DNA of 64,000 nucleotides, from NCBI RefSeq assembly GCF_000733755.1, contig NZ_JPOF01000006.1, forward strand, positions 434,001-498,000. Reading direction: 5' to 3'. Origin of the DNA: Lachnoclostridium phytofermentans (GTDB lineage: Bacteria; Bacillota; Clostridia; Lachnospirales; Lachnospiraceae). Within the stretch, counting starts at the first letter, position 1, and each line of letters opens with the position of its first letter. The notes beneath the pieces were generated by a model that did no database searches, had not been told where the DNA came from, and saw only the letters and a list, made by a program, of their open reading frames with translations. The translations under genes and the position numbers were made by a program. Shown here in pieces: positions 53,828 to 63,958 of the stretch.

Positions 53828-55147
53828 TTACTTTTTCCATACATGCTCTTGATAGAACTCCTGAACATTCTGGAATGCTTCCTTAACCGAAATACTTCCA
53901 AGGAATAGGTCAACCATAGAATTATCAAAGGTATCCCCTGCCTCTACAGAAGCTAAAGATTCATTATAAAAGCCAAGGGTACCGGTAGATTTTGTTAAGA
54001 TATCCATAACATAACTAAGTTGTGCCGGTGCTTTTTCTTTGTCATAGTCGACCTTAATAATTGGAATTTTCCCTCCAACTTCGGCAGTATACTTCTGTGC
54101 CGTTTCATCTGTAAAGCATTTCATCAGTGCGATACAAGCGTCTTCATATTTTGTTTTTGAGCTCATAACCAGATTATCCGTTTTAACAATCATACGATTA
54201 GGATCAGCCCCACCTTCGATTGCTGGGAAAGAAAACACTCCACACTTTGGCTCCATCTCTGGATTATTACCATTAATCTGACCAATTGCCCAAGATCCCT
54301 GAACTAACATAGCAGCTTCGCCATTATAAAAACTTGCGGTTGCCTGATCGTTCGAATCTCCTGCTGCTGTTTTTTGAAAATACTTTGATAACTCTACTAA
54401 CTTTTCACCAGCATTAAGAAAAGACTCACTCGTCCAATCTACAGTTCCCGCATTTACTCCAATTAAGTTATCTGGACCACCCGCTCTATCACAAAGGTAG
54501 CCTGCAATCATTGATAAGCACCATGCGGTCCCAGCGGAACAAGAAATTGGTGTGTATCCAGCGCCTTGAATCTTTTCGCAAGTAGCAATCCACTCCGTAA
54601 ATGTTGTCGGAATCGTAGCCCCTGCTTTTTCAAATATTTCAGTATTATAAAAAACCAAAGCTGCTGCAAAGTTTGTTGGAACTGCATAAATTTTTCCATC
54701 GTATGTCATTCTCTCGAAGATGCCTTCTGTAAAGGAATCGTACCATTTCGATTCCTTTTTCTTTAAAATGTCGGTTAGATCTTTCGCTGTCCCGCTTTCC
54801 ACATACTGAGTTAGATTTGGCCCCGGATTACAAATAAATACATCTGGACAATTATTAGCAGCAACTAATGCATTTAATTTTGTATCATATTCTTCTAGAT
54901 TTGTAGTAATCGGTGTACAGTGATATCTTCCAGCATATTGCTCATTAAAACGTTCAATTACTTCTGCGTATCCTTTTGACATTAAGTCTTCAGTGGCTGT
55001 TAAATCATCCCAAAACATCCACTTAATCTCAACTACACCATCTGTATTGTCTGTGGAAGTATCGGAAGATTTTTTTCCACATCCTGTTAGTAAACTAAAT
55101 GACATTACTGCAATAAGAACTAGTGCTGTTATTTTCCTCTTAATCAT
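53828..55147 (-). CDS. Sugar ABC transporter substrate-binding lipoprotein (third transporter)
   Basis: 439 residues from the ATG at 55147 (SD AGGAGG); the longer frame upstream has no SD. Lipobox L-L-T-G-C-G with Cys23 lipidated, then a Ser/Thr/Asp linker and a family 1 binding domain (C-P-D-V-F-I-C-N-P-G; G-E-A-A-M-L-V-Q-G-S-W-A-I). It delivers a sugar to the two permeases downstream. Substrate unknown. Confidence 0.93.
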   Translation of the reverse strand: MIKRKITALVLIAVMSFSLLTGCGKKSSDTSTDNTDGVVEIKWMFWDDLTATEDLMSKGYAEVIERFNEQYAGRYHCTPITTNLEEYDTKLNALVAANNCPDVFICNPGPNLTQYVESGTAKDLTDILKKKESKWYDSFTEGIFERMTYDGKIYAVPTNFAAALVFYNTEIFEKAGATIPTTFTEWIATCEKIQGAGYTPISCSAGTAWCLSMIAGYLCDRAGGPDNLIGVNAGTVDWTSESFLNAGEKLVELSKYFQKTAAGDSNDQATASFYNGEAAMLVQGSWAIGQINGNNPEMEPKCGVFSFPAIEGGADPNRMIVKTDNLVMSSKTKYEDACIALMKCFTDETAQKYTAEVGGKIPIIKVDYDKEKAPAQLSYVMDILTKSTGTLGFYNESLASVEAGDTFDNSMVDLFLGSISVKEAFQNVQEFYQEHVWKK

Positions 55148-55337
55148 AGATATCCTACCTCCTAGAATCATCTCTTTTTGGAAATATTGTATAATTATTG
55201 CTATGTTATGTATGTCTTTTTGTGATTTTACTATAACAAATTGAGTTGTTTCTTTCATCCGAAAAATTGCTTTTTAACTACGAAATCTTGCTATCATTTA
55301 GTTTTAATCTTATATCGATTCTTTTTCTCTTCTGCGA

Positions 55338-55365
55338 TTGTAATATATCTAAAACTTGTTATAAT
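55338..55365 (+). promoter_or_regulatory. Promoter of the AraC-family gene
   Basis: TTGTAA (55338-55343), a 16-nt spacer and TATAAT (55360-55365), 65 nt before the ATG of the AraC gene. Fits a housekeeping sigma factor. Confidence 0.6.
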
Positions 55366-55430
55366 CTAATTTGTAAATATATGGTTGTATTAGCAATACT
55401 CAATTCTAAAAAGAGAGGATAGGTAAGTTC

Positions 55431-56288
55431 ATGATAGAAACATTACATGGAATGAAAGAGACCGTAAACTTTAAAACTAATACAAAATTACGCCTCTATG
55501 TAAATGACGAATGCGAAAATTACCCGAATCATTGGCATATACCACTTGAAATCATTATGCCAACAAAAGGTGATTACCGTGTAGCCTGTTCAAAAACAGA
55601 ATTTTGTCTAAGAGAAGGTGACATTCTTATCATAAATCCAGGAGTAGTACACAGCATGGAAGCACCACCAATTGGGGAGCGCCTTATCTTTCAAGCAGAT
55701 GTTACACTGCTTTATGGGATGAGGGAATTAGAAACTACTTTATCTTTCATTGCTCCAGCCCTTTTTATAACAGCCGAGGAGTCCCCATCTGCGCATGTTA
55801 GAATACATCAATTATTACTTTCCATCAAAGAAGAATATTTTGATGAAGTGACTCTTAGTGAGGCATTCATCTATTCCAAATTACTCGAAATATTTGTTAT
55901 TATAGGACGAAATTATTCTCCAAATGTTCACTGCTTTCATCATAAAAATTCAAAACAACGTGAATATACAGAACGATTTTTATTTATTTGTAATTACATA
56001 AATGAGCATTGTGGTGAAGACTTAACTCTTGATGAGATCTCAAATCTTTCTGGCTTTAGCAAATACCACTTCAGCCGATTATTTAAGCAATTTACCAATG
56101 TATCATTTTATCGCTATCTTAATAATAAGAGAATCGCATATGCAGAAAACCTTTTGATGAATGATGATTTTACTATTACAGAAATTGCTTTACAATGTGG
56201 TTTTAGCAGCCTTTCTTCATTTATTCGAATGTTTAAGATTGTTAAGAACTGCACTCCTACTGAGTTTAAGATGATGTTTACAACATAG
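55431..56288 (+). CDS. AraC-family regulator of the third transporter
   Basis: 285 residues. N-terminal cupin (N-H-W-H-I-P-L-E-I-I; L-I-I-N-P-G-V-V-H-S) and C-terminal AraC domain (L-D-E-I-S-N-L-S-G-F-S-K-Y-H-F-S-R-L-F-K; I-A-L-Q-C-G-F-S-S-L-S-S-F-I-R-M-F-K). It is divergent from the binding-protein gene, so likely its regulator. SD AGAGAGGATAGG. Confidence 0.93.
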   Translation: MIETLHGMKETVNFKTNTKLRLYVNDECENYPNHWHIPLEIIMPTKGDYRVACSKTEFCLREGDILIINPGVVHSMEAPPIGERLIFQADVTLLYGMRELETTLSFIAPALFITAEESPSAHVRIHQLLLSIKEEYFDEVTLSEAFIYSKLLEIFVIIGRNYSPNVHCFHHKNSKQREYTERFLFICNYINEHCGEDLTLDEISNLSGFSKYHFSRLFKQFTNVSFYRYLNNKRIAYAENLLMNDDFTITEIALQCGFSSLSSFIRMFKIVKNCTPTEFKMMFTT

Positions 56289-56357
56289 ATAAAGTCCATT
56301 AAAGACAAACAAAGAATTATTAATTTCAATCTCATCATTAAAGACAATCTATAAACT

Positions 56358-56402
56358 AAAAAAGCTTCTGCTGAAGTTTAAAACTTACAGCAGGAGCTTT
56401 TT
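56358..56402. terminator. Terminator between AraC and chemoreceptor genes
   Basis: AAAAAAGCTTCTGCTG pairs with CAGCAGGAGCTTTTT around an inner AAGTTT/AAACTT stem. A- and T-rich ends allow both directions. Confidence 0.75.
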
Positions 56403-56417
56403 CTTATCTTATTATGT

Positions 56418-56590
56418 TAAAACTTCACTTACTTATAAGATGAAAATATTACTTACTTTTCAATATGAAAATTTCACTTGATTTTCAGCTTGGAAACATT
56501 ACTTATTTTACTACTTGAAAATATTACTTTTTTCCAACTTGAAACATTGTTTAGTTTCCATCAAAGATACTATAACTTAAAGAATTTCAT
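56418..56590 (-). repeat. About 25-bp degenerate tandem array at the chemoreceptor stop codon
   Basis: About six units on the plus strand of the form CTTGAAAATATTACTTATTTT follow one another with variable spacing. The terminal codons of the chemoreceptor (M-K-F-F-K-L-stop) fit the unit, so the array begins inside the gene and extends about 150 bp past the stop. Confidence 0.65.
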
Positions 56591-58594
56591 TTGATTATTT
56601 AGATTTTCAGCAGTTTGCGCAAGTGCGGATGCATCTTGTTCTACCGTAAAACTGTGCTCTGTTACTTTCGTAGCATGGCTTGATAGGTTTTCCGATGTCG
56701 CCAGTATCTCTTCTGCGGCGGCGGATTGCTCTTGCGTTATTGCTGCTACCGAAGAAGCCACATCATCAACACGATTTACATTCTCTATCATATCTTGAAC
56801 GATATAACTTGTCTCATTGATTGTTACATAGATATTTTGAAAAGTATCATTCGCAGTCTGGATTAGATCAATACTTTCTTTTATACTTTCCGTACTCTCT
56901 TGTGTTTTATCTATCGTATTGGATATGAGTTTTTGAATCTTATGATTTAATTCTGCAATACTTTTCACAGAGCTCTCACTTGTTTCAGCAAGTTTTCTAA
57001 TTTCTTCAGCAACAACAGAAAAGCCTCTTCCAGCTTCTCCTGCTCTTGCCGCCTCTATCGCTGCATTTAACGATAATAGGTTGGTTTGGGTTGCGATATC
57101 AGCGATTAGTTTAACAATATCATTGATTTTTTCACTGGACTCATTTACTTGCTCCACTGCTTCTTTAAGCTCAGATACATTAAAATCAACACCTTTCATA
57201 GCAGTATCAATCTGTTGCATATCTTCTTTTCCCTTTTCTGATATGATAACAGTATCCTTCATCTTTATACTTGCTTCTTTGCCTTTTTGTCCTGTTTCCG
57301 AAACTACGATAGAAAGGGAAGTTGTATTCTCAGCAACATCGGTTACTGCTTTGGCTAACTCATCAACTGTTTGATTTAATTCTAGCATCGCACTAGATTG
57401 TGTCTGTGCAGATTCATATAACACTTCCGCAATTTTATTGCTCTTATCAGACTGTTCTTCTATACTGCTTGACATACTGGTTACTTCTTTAATCGTATCT
57501 CTCATCGTTTCAATAAATCTTTGCATATTATTGCACATCATGGCAATTTCATCATTTCCCTTAGTTTTTACATCGACAGAAAAATCGCCCGCTGTGATTT
57601 TCTCAATGGAGCTATTTAACATTTTCACTGGTCGTATAATATAATGAATTACTCGTTCCACTAAGATGACTAAAACAATCATAGAAACTAAAAATAGAAT
57701 CATTGCAATAATTTGAAGATCATTTAAGGATTGTAAGATTTCTGTATGAGGTACGTATCCGATTACTTTCCAAGGAGTATTTTTTATCGATTGAACATTA
57801 ACCGAATATTTTCTCCCTTCCAATGTTAGCTCACTAACTTTATCAATATCCAGACTGATCCCCTTCGCCATATCTGCTATCAACTTGTCAGCATTACTAA
57901 CATTAAAATCAGTATTAATTAGTGCTTCATCATTGATTGCAAGAATCTTACTACTCGTTGTATCAACAATAAAAAGCTTTCCTGTTTCCATTATCTTTTT
58001 AGAACTGATTATTTGGGATATACCTTTTAATGATATATCTGCTGCAGCAACTTTGTTCACACCATTCGCTGACTTAAGTTTCACGGAAGCACTTACTACA
58101 TATTCCCCAGTATCCGCATCTAAGTATGCGGTTCCGTATCGGAATTGTTCATTATTTAACCCTTCTATGAACCAATCCCTGTCAGCAATAATATAACCAT
58201 CTGGCATTTGAAAATCGAATGGAACTATAAGTTCTTGTTTATCTGTACCAACATAAACTCCATTCGCAAAGCTTTCATTCTGGTTCATTGTTGTTTTTAA
58301 ATACTTCATCAAAGTATTATTGTCAAGCTCAATATTATTCAGAGTATTCTGAACCTGATTTAATGAGGATATTATTTCTTGTGACCAAGTTTCTAACTCA
58401 TTTGCATTTGACCTAGTTGATGACTCTACTAGTTGGTTTGCATAATCCACGATAATTTTTTTCGAACTTGTATAGATAATCATTAGTAGTGTACCAATTG
58501 CTAGAACAACTAGCGGGGCGATCATTAAAATAAGTTTTGATTTTATACTTCTCTTACTCTTCGTACTTCTTGCTTCTTTCTTTTCAATGGTCAT
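56570..58594 (-). CDS. Methyl-accepting chemotaxis protein
   Basis: 674 residues: helix 1 (about 22-42), a dCache-type periplasm-facing sensor to about 285, with D-R-D-W-F-I-E-G and [12 protein letters not shown], helix 2 (about 292-315), HAMP, and the signalling domain with hairpin tip E-I-R-K-L-A-E-T-S and [20 protein letters not shown]. It senses an amino acid or small organic acid type ligand (Cache inference) and relays to CheA/CheW. There is no CheR-tethering pentapeptide at the C-terminus. Confidence 0.95.
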   Translation of the reverse strand: MTIEKKEARSTKSKRSIKSKLILMIAPLVVLAIGTLLMIIYTSSKKIIVDYANQLVESSTRSNANELETWSQEIISSLNQVQNTLNNIELDNNTLMKYLKTTMNQNESFANGVYVGTDKQELIVPFDFQMPDGYIIADRDWFIEGLNNEQFRYGTAYLDADTGEYVVSASVKLKSANGVNKVAAADISLKGISQIISSKKIMETGKLFIVDTTSSKILAINDEALINTDFNVSNADKLIADMAKGISLDIDKVSELTLEGRKYSVNVQSIKNTPWKVIGYVPHTEILQSLNDLQIIAMILFLVSMIVLVILVERVIHYIIRPVKMLNSSIEKITAGDFSVDVKTKGNDEIAMMCNNMQRFIETMRDTIKEVTSMSSSIEEQSDKSNKIAEVLYESAQTQSSAMLELNQTVDELAKAVTDVAENTTSLSIVVSETGQKGKEASIKMKDTVIISEKGKEDMQQIDTAMKGVDFNVSELKEAVEQVNESSEKINDIVKLIADIATQTNLLSLNAAIEAARAGEAGRGFSVVAEEIRKLAETSESSVKSIAELNHKIQKLISNTIDKTQESTESIKESIDLIQTANDTFQNIYVTINETSYIVQDMIENVNRVDDVASSVAAITQEQSAAAEEILATSENLSSHATKVTEHSFTVEQDASALAQTAENLNNQMKFFKL

Positions 58595-58775
58595 ATAAAT
58601 CTCCTGTGATTTTAGCTATCATGTTCACGAAACATTATTCAGTACAATTATGAACTTTTTCATGTTTCAAAGGTTTCTTACCCGAATACACCTATAGTTT
58701 ATTAATGATCTCTTCCCCTAATCATTGATATATTTACTGTTCTATCTTCTTTCCAACCTCCTTGCAATTCATCCA

Positions 58776-58922
58776 TATAGAATCGTTCTTGGTATCCTTA
58801 TTGAATTAATCTTCGGTATCCATATCGATTTAATCTTTAGTATCTTTATCAAACTAATCCTTATTACCGAATTAATCCTTGATATCCTTATCGAATTAAT
58901 CTTTAGTATCCTTATCTATCAA
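58776..58922 (-). repeat. 24-bp tandem array spanning the cytidylyltransferase stop codon
   Basis: About six units (plus-strand consensus TATCGAATTAATCTTTAGTATCCT). The unit nearest the gene carries codons D-K-D-T-K-D and TAA; the others run about 120 bp past the stop. One unit is expanded by seven bases. Confidence 0.85.
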
Positions 58923-59486
58923 TTCTTCTTCACATGACGCTGATATTTTGCAAATCTCATTCATGTACTTCTTTAGTACTCTTTTCCCACCTTGATCTTC
59001 TTGCAATTCTGATAACTCTTTTTTTAGTTGCTTCGAGAAAATCACCGGATTTCCAGGCACCCCTTCCCAGGTAACACATCCGGCTATTTTCCTTTGGTTC
59101 AATGTTTCCTTTATCAGTCGTTCCACGGTCTCTGTCTTTATAAAGGGTTGATCTGCAACCATGAACAGATAGTAATCCGGTTGTATCTCTCCATCAACCA
59201 GACCAGCCCGTATCGTATACGAGATTCCAAGTGCACTTTCTGGCGAAAGTACAAGATGGGTTCTATTATGTAAAAATGGGTCAGCTTTCATTTCTTCCAC
59301 TGCTTCTATTATCGGTTCAAAACGGGTAACAACATAGAGCTCCCTATCTAAATCCTCTAAAAGCAATTCCTTCATGACCTGTAACCCATACATAAACATC
59401 GGCTTTTCATCAATAAAATATAATAGTTTATTACTTCCAAAACGACGGCTGTTTCCAGCCGCCAGTAATATAAGTCTAGTTTTCAT
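58896..59486 (-). CDS. MocA-like nucleotidyltransferase
   Basis: 196 residues of the MobA/MocA family: L-L-A-A-G-N-S-R-R-F-G-S-N-K-L (nucleotide loop), V-A-D-Q-P-F-I (metal-binding Asp), G-N-P-V-I-F and G-G-K-R-V-L. MocA adds CMP to molybdopterin to make the dinucleotide cofactor of the hydroxylase encoded upstream in the same transcript. A nearly identical fold is used for GMP (MobA), but the context favours CMP. Confidence 0.9.
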   Translation of the reverse strand: MKTRLILLAAGNSRRFGSNKLLYFIDEKPMFMYGLQVMKELLLEDLDRELYVVTRFEPIIEAVEEMKADPFLHNRTHLVLSPESALGISYTIRAGLVDGEIQPDYYLFMVADQPFIKTETVERLIKETLNQRKIAGCVTWEGVPGNPVIFSKQLKKELSELQEDQGGKRVLKKYMNEICKISASCEEELIDKDTKD

Positions 59487-59542
59487 ATTGTCCCCCTTTT
59501 CCCCTTGAGTGAACTTAAATAATCGCTTAGATTACTCATCTT

Positions 59543-61831
59543 TTAACCTTTAAGAATCCCCATCACAACTTTCTCAGGAGTTATTGGTAATTCGCGATGC
59601 CATACTCCTGTTGCATTATAAATTGCATGCGCAATTGCAGGGGAAGGAGTATTGATAACGATTTCTCCAATTGATTTTGCTCCAAAAGGGCCAGTACGCT
59701 CATAGCTACTTTCAAATTCTACTCTCATCTTTCCTACATCAAGGCGTGTAGGAATCTTATATTGCATAAAAGAATTTTCATAAATCTTACCTACAGAATT
59801 ATAGGTCACATCCTCATACAATGCCATTCCGATGCCTTGTGCCAAACCACCTTCTGTTTGAACACGTGCTAAATTAGTATTAATTACAGTACCACAATCA
59901 ACAACCGCTACATAATCTAAAAGTTCTACGGCTCCAGTCTCTTTATCTACCTCAATCTCAACCATACCAACCATAAATGGAGGAGGTGATACCGTAGAAG
60001 AATGAGAAGCAGTTACCTGTGTAGCTTCCGTATTACCACACATAGACTTCGTAGCGATGTCCATTAATGTGATTTCTTCGCTGCCATCAGCCTTACTAAT
60101 CTTCTTCCCCTGAAATACCAAATCTTCAACAGAACAAGACAACATCTCTGCTCCAATCTTACACATCTTTTCCTTTAATTGAAGACAAGCTCTCTCGACT
60201 GCTTTTCCTGTCACATAAGTAGTACTAGATGCATAGGAACCAGAATCGTATGGAGAACTATCGGAGTCAGCTCCATATACGATGATATCATCGATATCAC
60301 ATTCCAGACATTCTGCTGCCATCTGAGCTAAGATGGTATCACAGCCAGTTCCCATATCAGCTGCAGCTATGGAAAGTGCATAAAATCCTTCATCATTTAA
60401 CTTGATTGTGGCTGAGCCTACATCGACTCCTGATATTCCTGAGCTTTGCATTGCCATAGCTACACCAATACTTCTAATCTTTCCATTCCCTAAGTCAACT
60501 GCCAAAGGCTTGTTATCCCAATCAAACATCTCTTTCGCACGGGTCATACAACGATCTAAGGCACAGGAACTATTTGGCTCATCATGATAAGAAGGCATAA
60601 TCTGACCTTCTTTTACCATGTTCTTCTCACGGATTTTTACAGGGTCCATGCTAAGTTTCGAAGCTAACTCATTGATTGCTGATTCCATCGCAAAGATTCC
60701 TTGTGTAGCACCATATCCACGGTAAGCACCAGCGGATTGGACATTCGTATATACGACATCATATCCAAAACGATAAGCCTCTAAATTATTGTTATATAAG
60801 GAAATTGATTTTTGCCCAGAAAGTCCTACGGTAGTTGGTCCATGCTCTCCATATGCTCCAGTATTTGATAAGGTATAGACATCCATTGCACGGATGGTAC
60901 CATCTTTCATTGCTCCAACACGTACTTTGATTTCCATCTCATGTCTTGGGGTGGACGCAATTTGACTCTCTTCTCTAGTATAGATTAGTTTTGCAGCCTT
61001 ACCTGTTTTCCATGTAACAAAAGCAGGAAAAATTTCCGTTACACAAGTTTGCTTTGCACCAAAGCCACCACCGATTCTAGGCTTTGTTACCCTAATTTTT
61101 GATTTTGGAATATCTAATGCATTTGCTAAAATACGTCTCACGTGAAAGATAATCTGAGTAGAGCCAATCACATGCAATCTGCCATACGGATCAAGCGTAG
61201 TATAGGTTCTAAATGTTTCCATCATTGCTTGTTGATTCGCTTTGGTATGATAGGTATTTTCCACAATGACATCACACTCTGCCATCACACGATCAACATC
61301 GCCATATTCACTAGTGTCGGTTGCACACAAATTTCTCTTATTATCTGCACCAACTGGACATAGTGCTTCCCAGTTTTCTTCTGGATGAACTAATACTTTA
61401 TTATCTTTTGCTGTTCTAAAGTCCAGAACAGGTTCAAGAACTTCATAGTTTACTTTAATCAGCTTTAGTGCCTTGTCCACCGCTTTTTCAGTTTCTCCGG
61501 CTACAATAGCTACTCCATCACCAACATAACGAAGTCTTTGGTCTAAAATTAAGCGGTCGTATGGGCTTGGTTCTGGATACGTCTGACCAGCCATTGTAAA
61601 ACGCTTCCCAGGTACATCCTTATAAGTAAATATAGCTTCAATCCCAGGTACTTTTTTTGCTAACTCAACATCAATTTCTTTAATCATTGCATGGGCATAA
61701 GGGCTATGCAGTACTTTAACAACTAAACAATCAGTTGGGGTTACGTCATCCGTATAGACAGGTTTTCCAGTAACCAATGCCATAGCATCTTTTTTACGAA
61801 TTGGTTTATTTACAACTTTAAAATCTGCCAT
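59543..61831 (-). CDS. Molybdenum hydroxylase large subunit (xanthine dehydrogenase family)
   Basis: 762 residues from the ATG at 61831 (SD GGAGGTG), which overlaps the TAA of the iron-sulfur gene (TAATG). Molybdopterin-binding motifs G-G-G-F-G-A-K-Q and A-Y-R-G-Y-G-A-T-Q-G and the catalytic Glu in F-G-A-K-S-I-G-E are intact. It hydroxylates a purine or other N-heteroaromatic compound with water as the oxygen source. Substrate cannot be fixed from sequence alone. Confidence 0.95.
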   Translation of the reverse strand: MADFKVVNKPIRKKDAMALVTGKPVYTDDVTPTDCLVVKVLHSPYAHAMIKEIDVELAKKVPGIEAIFTYKDVPGKRFTMAGQTYPEPSPYDRLILDQRLRYVGDGVAIVAGETEKAVDKALKLIKVNYEVLEPVLDFRTAKDNKVLVHPEENWEALCPVGADNKRNLCATDTSEYGDVDRVMAECDVIVENTYHTKANQQAMMETFRTYTTLDPYGRLHVIGSTQIIFHVRRILANALDIPKSKIRVTKPRIGGGFGAKQTCVTEIFPAFVTWKTGKAAKLIYTREESQIASTPRHEMEIKVRVGAMKDGTIRAMDVYTLSNTGAYGEHGPTTVGLSGQKSISLYNNNLEAYRFGYDVVYTNVQSAGAYRGYGATQGIFAMESAINELASKLSMDPVKIREKNMVKEGQIMPSYHDEPNSSCALDRCMTRAKEMFDWDNKPLAVDLGNGKIRSIGVAMAMQSSGISGVDVGSATIKLNDEGFYALSIAAADMGTGCDTILAQMAAECLECDIDDIIVYGADSDSSPYDSGSYASSTTYVTGKAVERACLQLKEKMCKIGAEMLSCSVEDLVFQGKKISKADGSEEITLMDIATKSMCGNTEATQVTASHSSTVSPPPFMVGMVEIEVDKETGAVELLDYVAVVDCGTVINTNLARVQTEGGLAQGIGMALYEDVTYNSVGKIYENSFMQYKIPTRLDVGKMRVEFESSYERTGPFGAKSIGEIVINTPSPAIAHAIYNATGVWHRELPITPEKVVMGILKG

Positions 61832-62301
61832 TAGCACACACCTCCATTTTCTTTCTTAAAACTAAGGTATGCTTTAATTCCACGAAGTTGTCCTTCATAT
61901 CCTGAACATCGACATAGATTTCCTGCTAGATACTGTTTAATTTCCTCATCGGAAGGATCTGGATTTTCACGAAACATCGCAATTGCATTCATGATAAATC
62001 CAGGATTACAAAATCCACATTGTTCTGCTCCTTGATCTGCAATAAATGCTCCAAAATCTTCTGCTTCTTCTTGTAACCCTTCTAATGTCGTTACTTTCTT
62101 ACCATTCACTCTTGCCACTAGCATACTGCAAGATAGCACTGGCTTGTCTTCCACAAAAACTGTACACAAACCGCAATTTGATGTCTCACAGCCTCTTTTC
62201 ACACTAAGGCAACCATGAGCACGTAAAAAATCTATTAATAATGTATCTGCTGCAACGTCTTCCGTCACCATTTTACCATTAATCCATAACTTAATCTGCA
62301 T
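61831..62301 (-). CDS. Molybdenum hydroxylase 2Fe-2S subunit
   Basis: 156 residues. Plant-type [2Fe-2S] ligands Cys38, Cys43, Cys46, Cys58 and the second cluster Cys95, Cys98, Cys130, Cys132 are all present. It carries electrons from the Mo site to the FAD subunit. Its start overlaps the FAD gene by 11 bp, so the trimer genes are tightly coupled. Confidence 0.96.
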   Translation of the reverse strand: MQIKLWINGKMVTEDVAADTLLIDFLRAHGCLSVKRGCETSNCGLCTVFVEDKPVLSCSMLVARVNGKKVTTLEGLQEEAEDFGAFIADQGAEQCGFCNPGFIMNAIAMFRENPDPSDEEIKQYLAGNLCRCSGYEGQLRGIKAYLSFKKENGGVC

Positions 62302-63100
62302 AAGACGTTACCTCACAATCCTTTAACTTTAATAACGCTCGCTTCGTTAGTACACCAGAAAGTACCTTACGATATTCCTCACTTGCTCGCATATTACTTC
62401 CAGTTATAATCTGACTTTTAATATATTCACCAAACTTTTCTGCACTCTCTGGTGTGATTCCATCCTTTAATATATCATTATTATCATACAGACAGACTGC
62501 GCGCTTTGGTCTAGCACCAATGACGCATCGATATGTTCCTTCCATATTGCTTATCGCACAGGTCAAGACAGGAAAGTCCGTTTTTGTATTTCTCTGTGAA
62601 AGGTACGCCACTTTCATCTCTTGTTTTTTGATTATTACACGTACTAAAAGATCGTTATCATATGGCATTTTTGAGAATTCCTCAATAGAAACAATACCCT
62701 TTTGATATAATTCCACCTGTGCATTCAAAGCCATTAGTAACGTAAGTACATCAGAAAAACCATATCGTCCAAAGATGCTTCCACCGACAGTTGCAAGATT
62801 TCGAAATTGAATTCCTACAATATGTTTTAAACTTTCCGCTACTGCGTTATTTGTCATAGAATTGAGCCCTTTATGTAACTCCAAGGAACGAAGTGTCACC
62901 ATTGCACCTAACAGGTAGCTATCCTCTGTCTCTTCTATTTTATCTAACCCTAAGTCCGATAAATCAATGGCTGTGCCTACACTTTTCTTTTGCATCTTAA
63001 GCCAAAGCATACCGCCCAGAATCACGTTATTTTTCTTTTGGTTTAATTCATAGGCTTGCTGTAAACTCTCTGCTTTTACATACTGGTTAATTGTTAACAC
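62291..63100 (-). CDS. Molybdenum hydroxylase FAD subunit
   Basis: 269 residues from a GTG with GGGAGG SD. FAD-binding motif I-G-G-M-L-W-L (near 31), A-T-V-G-G-S-I-F-G-R-Y and a CO-dehydrogenase-flavoprotein C-terminal domain. It is first in the four-gene operon (FAD, FeS, Mo, MocA-like). A typical NAD-linked acceptor is assumed. Confidence 0.94.
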   Translation of the reverse strand: MLTINQYVKAESLQQAYELNQKKNNVILGGMLWLKMQKKSVGTAIDLSDLGLDKIEETEDSYLLGAMVTLRSLELHKGLNSMTNNAVAESLKHIVGIQFRNLATVGGSIFGRYGFSDVLTLLMALNAQVELYQKGIVSIEEFSKMPYDNDLLVRVIIKKQEMKVAYLSQRNTKTDFPVLTCAISNMEGTYRCVIGARPKRAVCLYDNNDILKDGITPESAEKFGEYIKSQIITGSNMRASEEYRKVLSGVLTKRALLKLKDCEVTSYAD

Positions 63101-63605
63101 GTATATCCTCCCTTAATTTAATTTCATATAAAATATCTTAAATCAAATATAATCAATCAGATATCTAATCGGATAAAAAATCCTGTTTTGATTGGAGCAT
63201 CAAATTATTGCCTATTTAAATTTGTACTTATCATTAGCAAATTTTCTACTTTTCATAATCCAATTTTTTCCTTCTTTTCATGCGCCAATTGATTTCCACT
63301 TTCCACTGCCTAATTGATTTTTAATTTAAGCATACTAACAAGATCTTTTCTTATCACAATTGCTAAAATCTCTAAATGAATAGAAATAACTCCATATTAT
63401 TACTGAATACTTTCTTATTATAATGCATAACAAATCCTTTGATATTCTAGCATGGGAAGATAGCTTTGTCAAAGTGTAAGAGCATAGTTTCTCTTCCATA
63501 TCGTATCTTTATGAATTAATTCCTATCACTGTAGCAATACTAATCTTACATTATCGTGAAAAAATTAGGGTGATAGATTAATCTTCTCTCAAAAGGTTTA
63601 TGTCA
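63101..63605. other. Intergenic region upstream of the hydroxylase operon
   Basis: AT-rich, 500 bp. It should hold the hydroxylase promoter (minus) and the DUF3892 promoter (plus). An inverted repeat CTATCAC...GTGATAG lies at about 63523-63576. I see no RNA gene, riboswitch or ORF with SD. Confidence 0.5.
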
Positions 63606-63656
63606 GCGCTGCAACTATAAACTGAAAATCCGATAAATGCAGCGCAGAATTGAGGT
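63606..63656 (+). promoter_or_regulatory. Hairpin next to the SD of the DUF3892 gene
   Basis: GCGCTGCA (63606-63613) pairs with TGCAGCGC (63638-63645); the SD TGAGGT follows at 63651-63656. It could modulate translation. Confidence 0.4.
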
Positions 63657-63661
63657 CAATG

Positions 63662-63958
63662 ATGGAAAATAATAAAATCGATGGCTCCTCTCTTGCTATG
63701 GCAGTATTAGATGATATCCCACAACCAAAAGAAAATGCAAAGCATATTACAGGGTTAGTAAAAGAAAGCGGAACAATCACAGGGTATCAACTATCAGATG
63801 GTGCAATCATATCAAAGGAAGAAGGCGTTTCGCTTGCGAAAGCGGGTGAAATCCGTGGAGTTGGTGTGGCACACCGTAAAGATACCGAATATCTGAAATC
63901 CTTACCTGATGGCACAGAAAACAATAATCTAAGCAGTTTACCGACTGTGAAAAGCTAA
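63662..63958 (+). CDS. DUF3892 domain protein
   Basis: 98 residues from the ATG at 63662; ATG at 63659 and TTG at 63650 are alternatives, but spacing to GAGGT favours 63662. The core A-K-H-I-T-G-L-V-K-E-S-G-T-I-T-G-Y-Q-L-S-D-G-A-I-I-S-K-E-E-G-V-S-L-A-K-A-G-E-I-x-G-V-G-V matches DUF3892, a small beta-rich domain of unknown role common in Firmicutes. The polar tail is variable. Confidence 0.88.
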   Translation: MENNKIDGSSLAMAVLDDIPQPKENAKHITGLVKESGTITGYQLSDGAIISKEEGVSLAKAGEIRGVGVAHRKDTEYLKSLPDGTENNNLSSLPTVKS

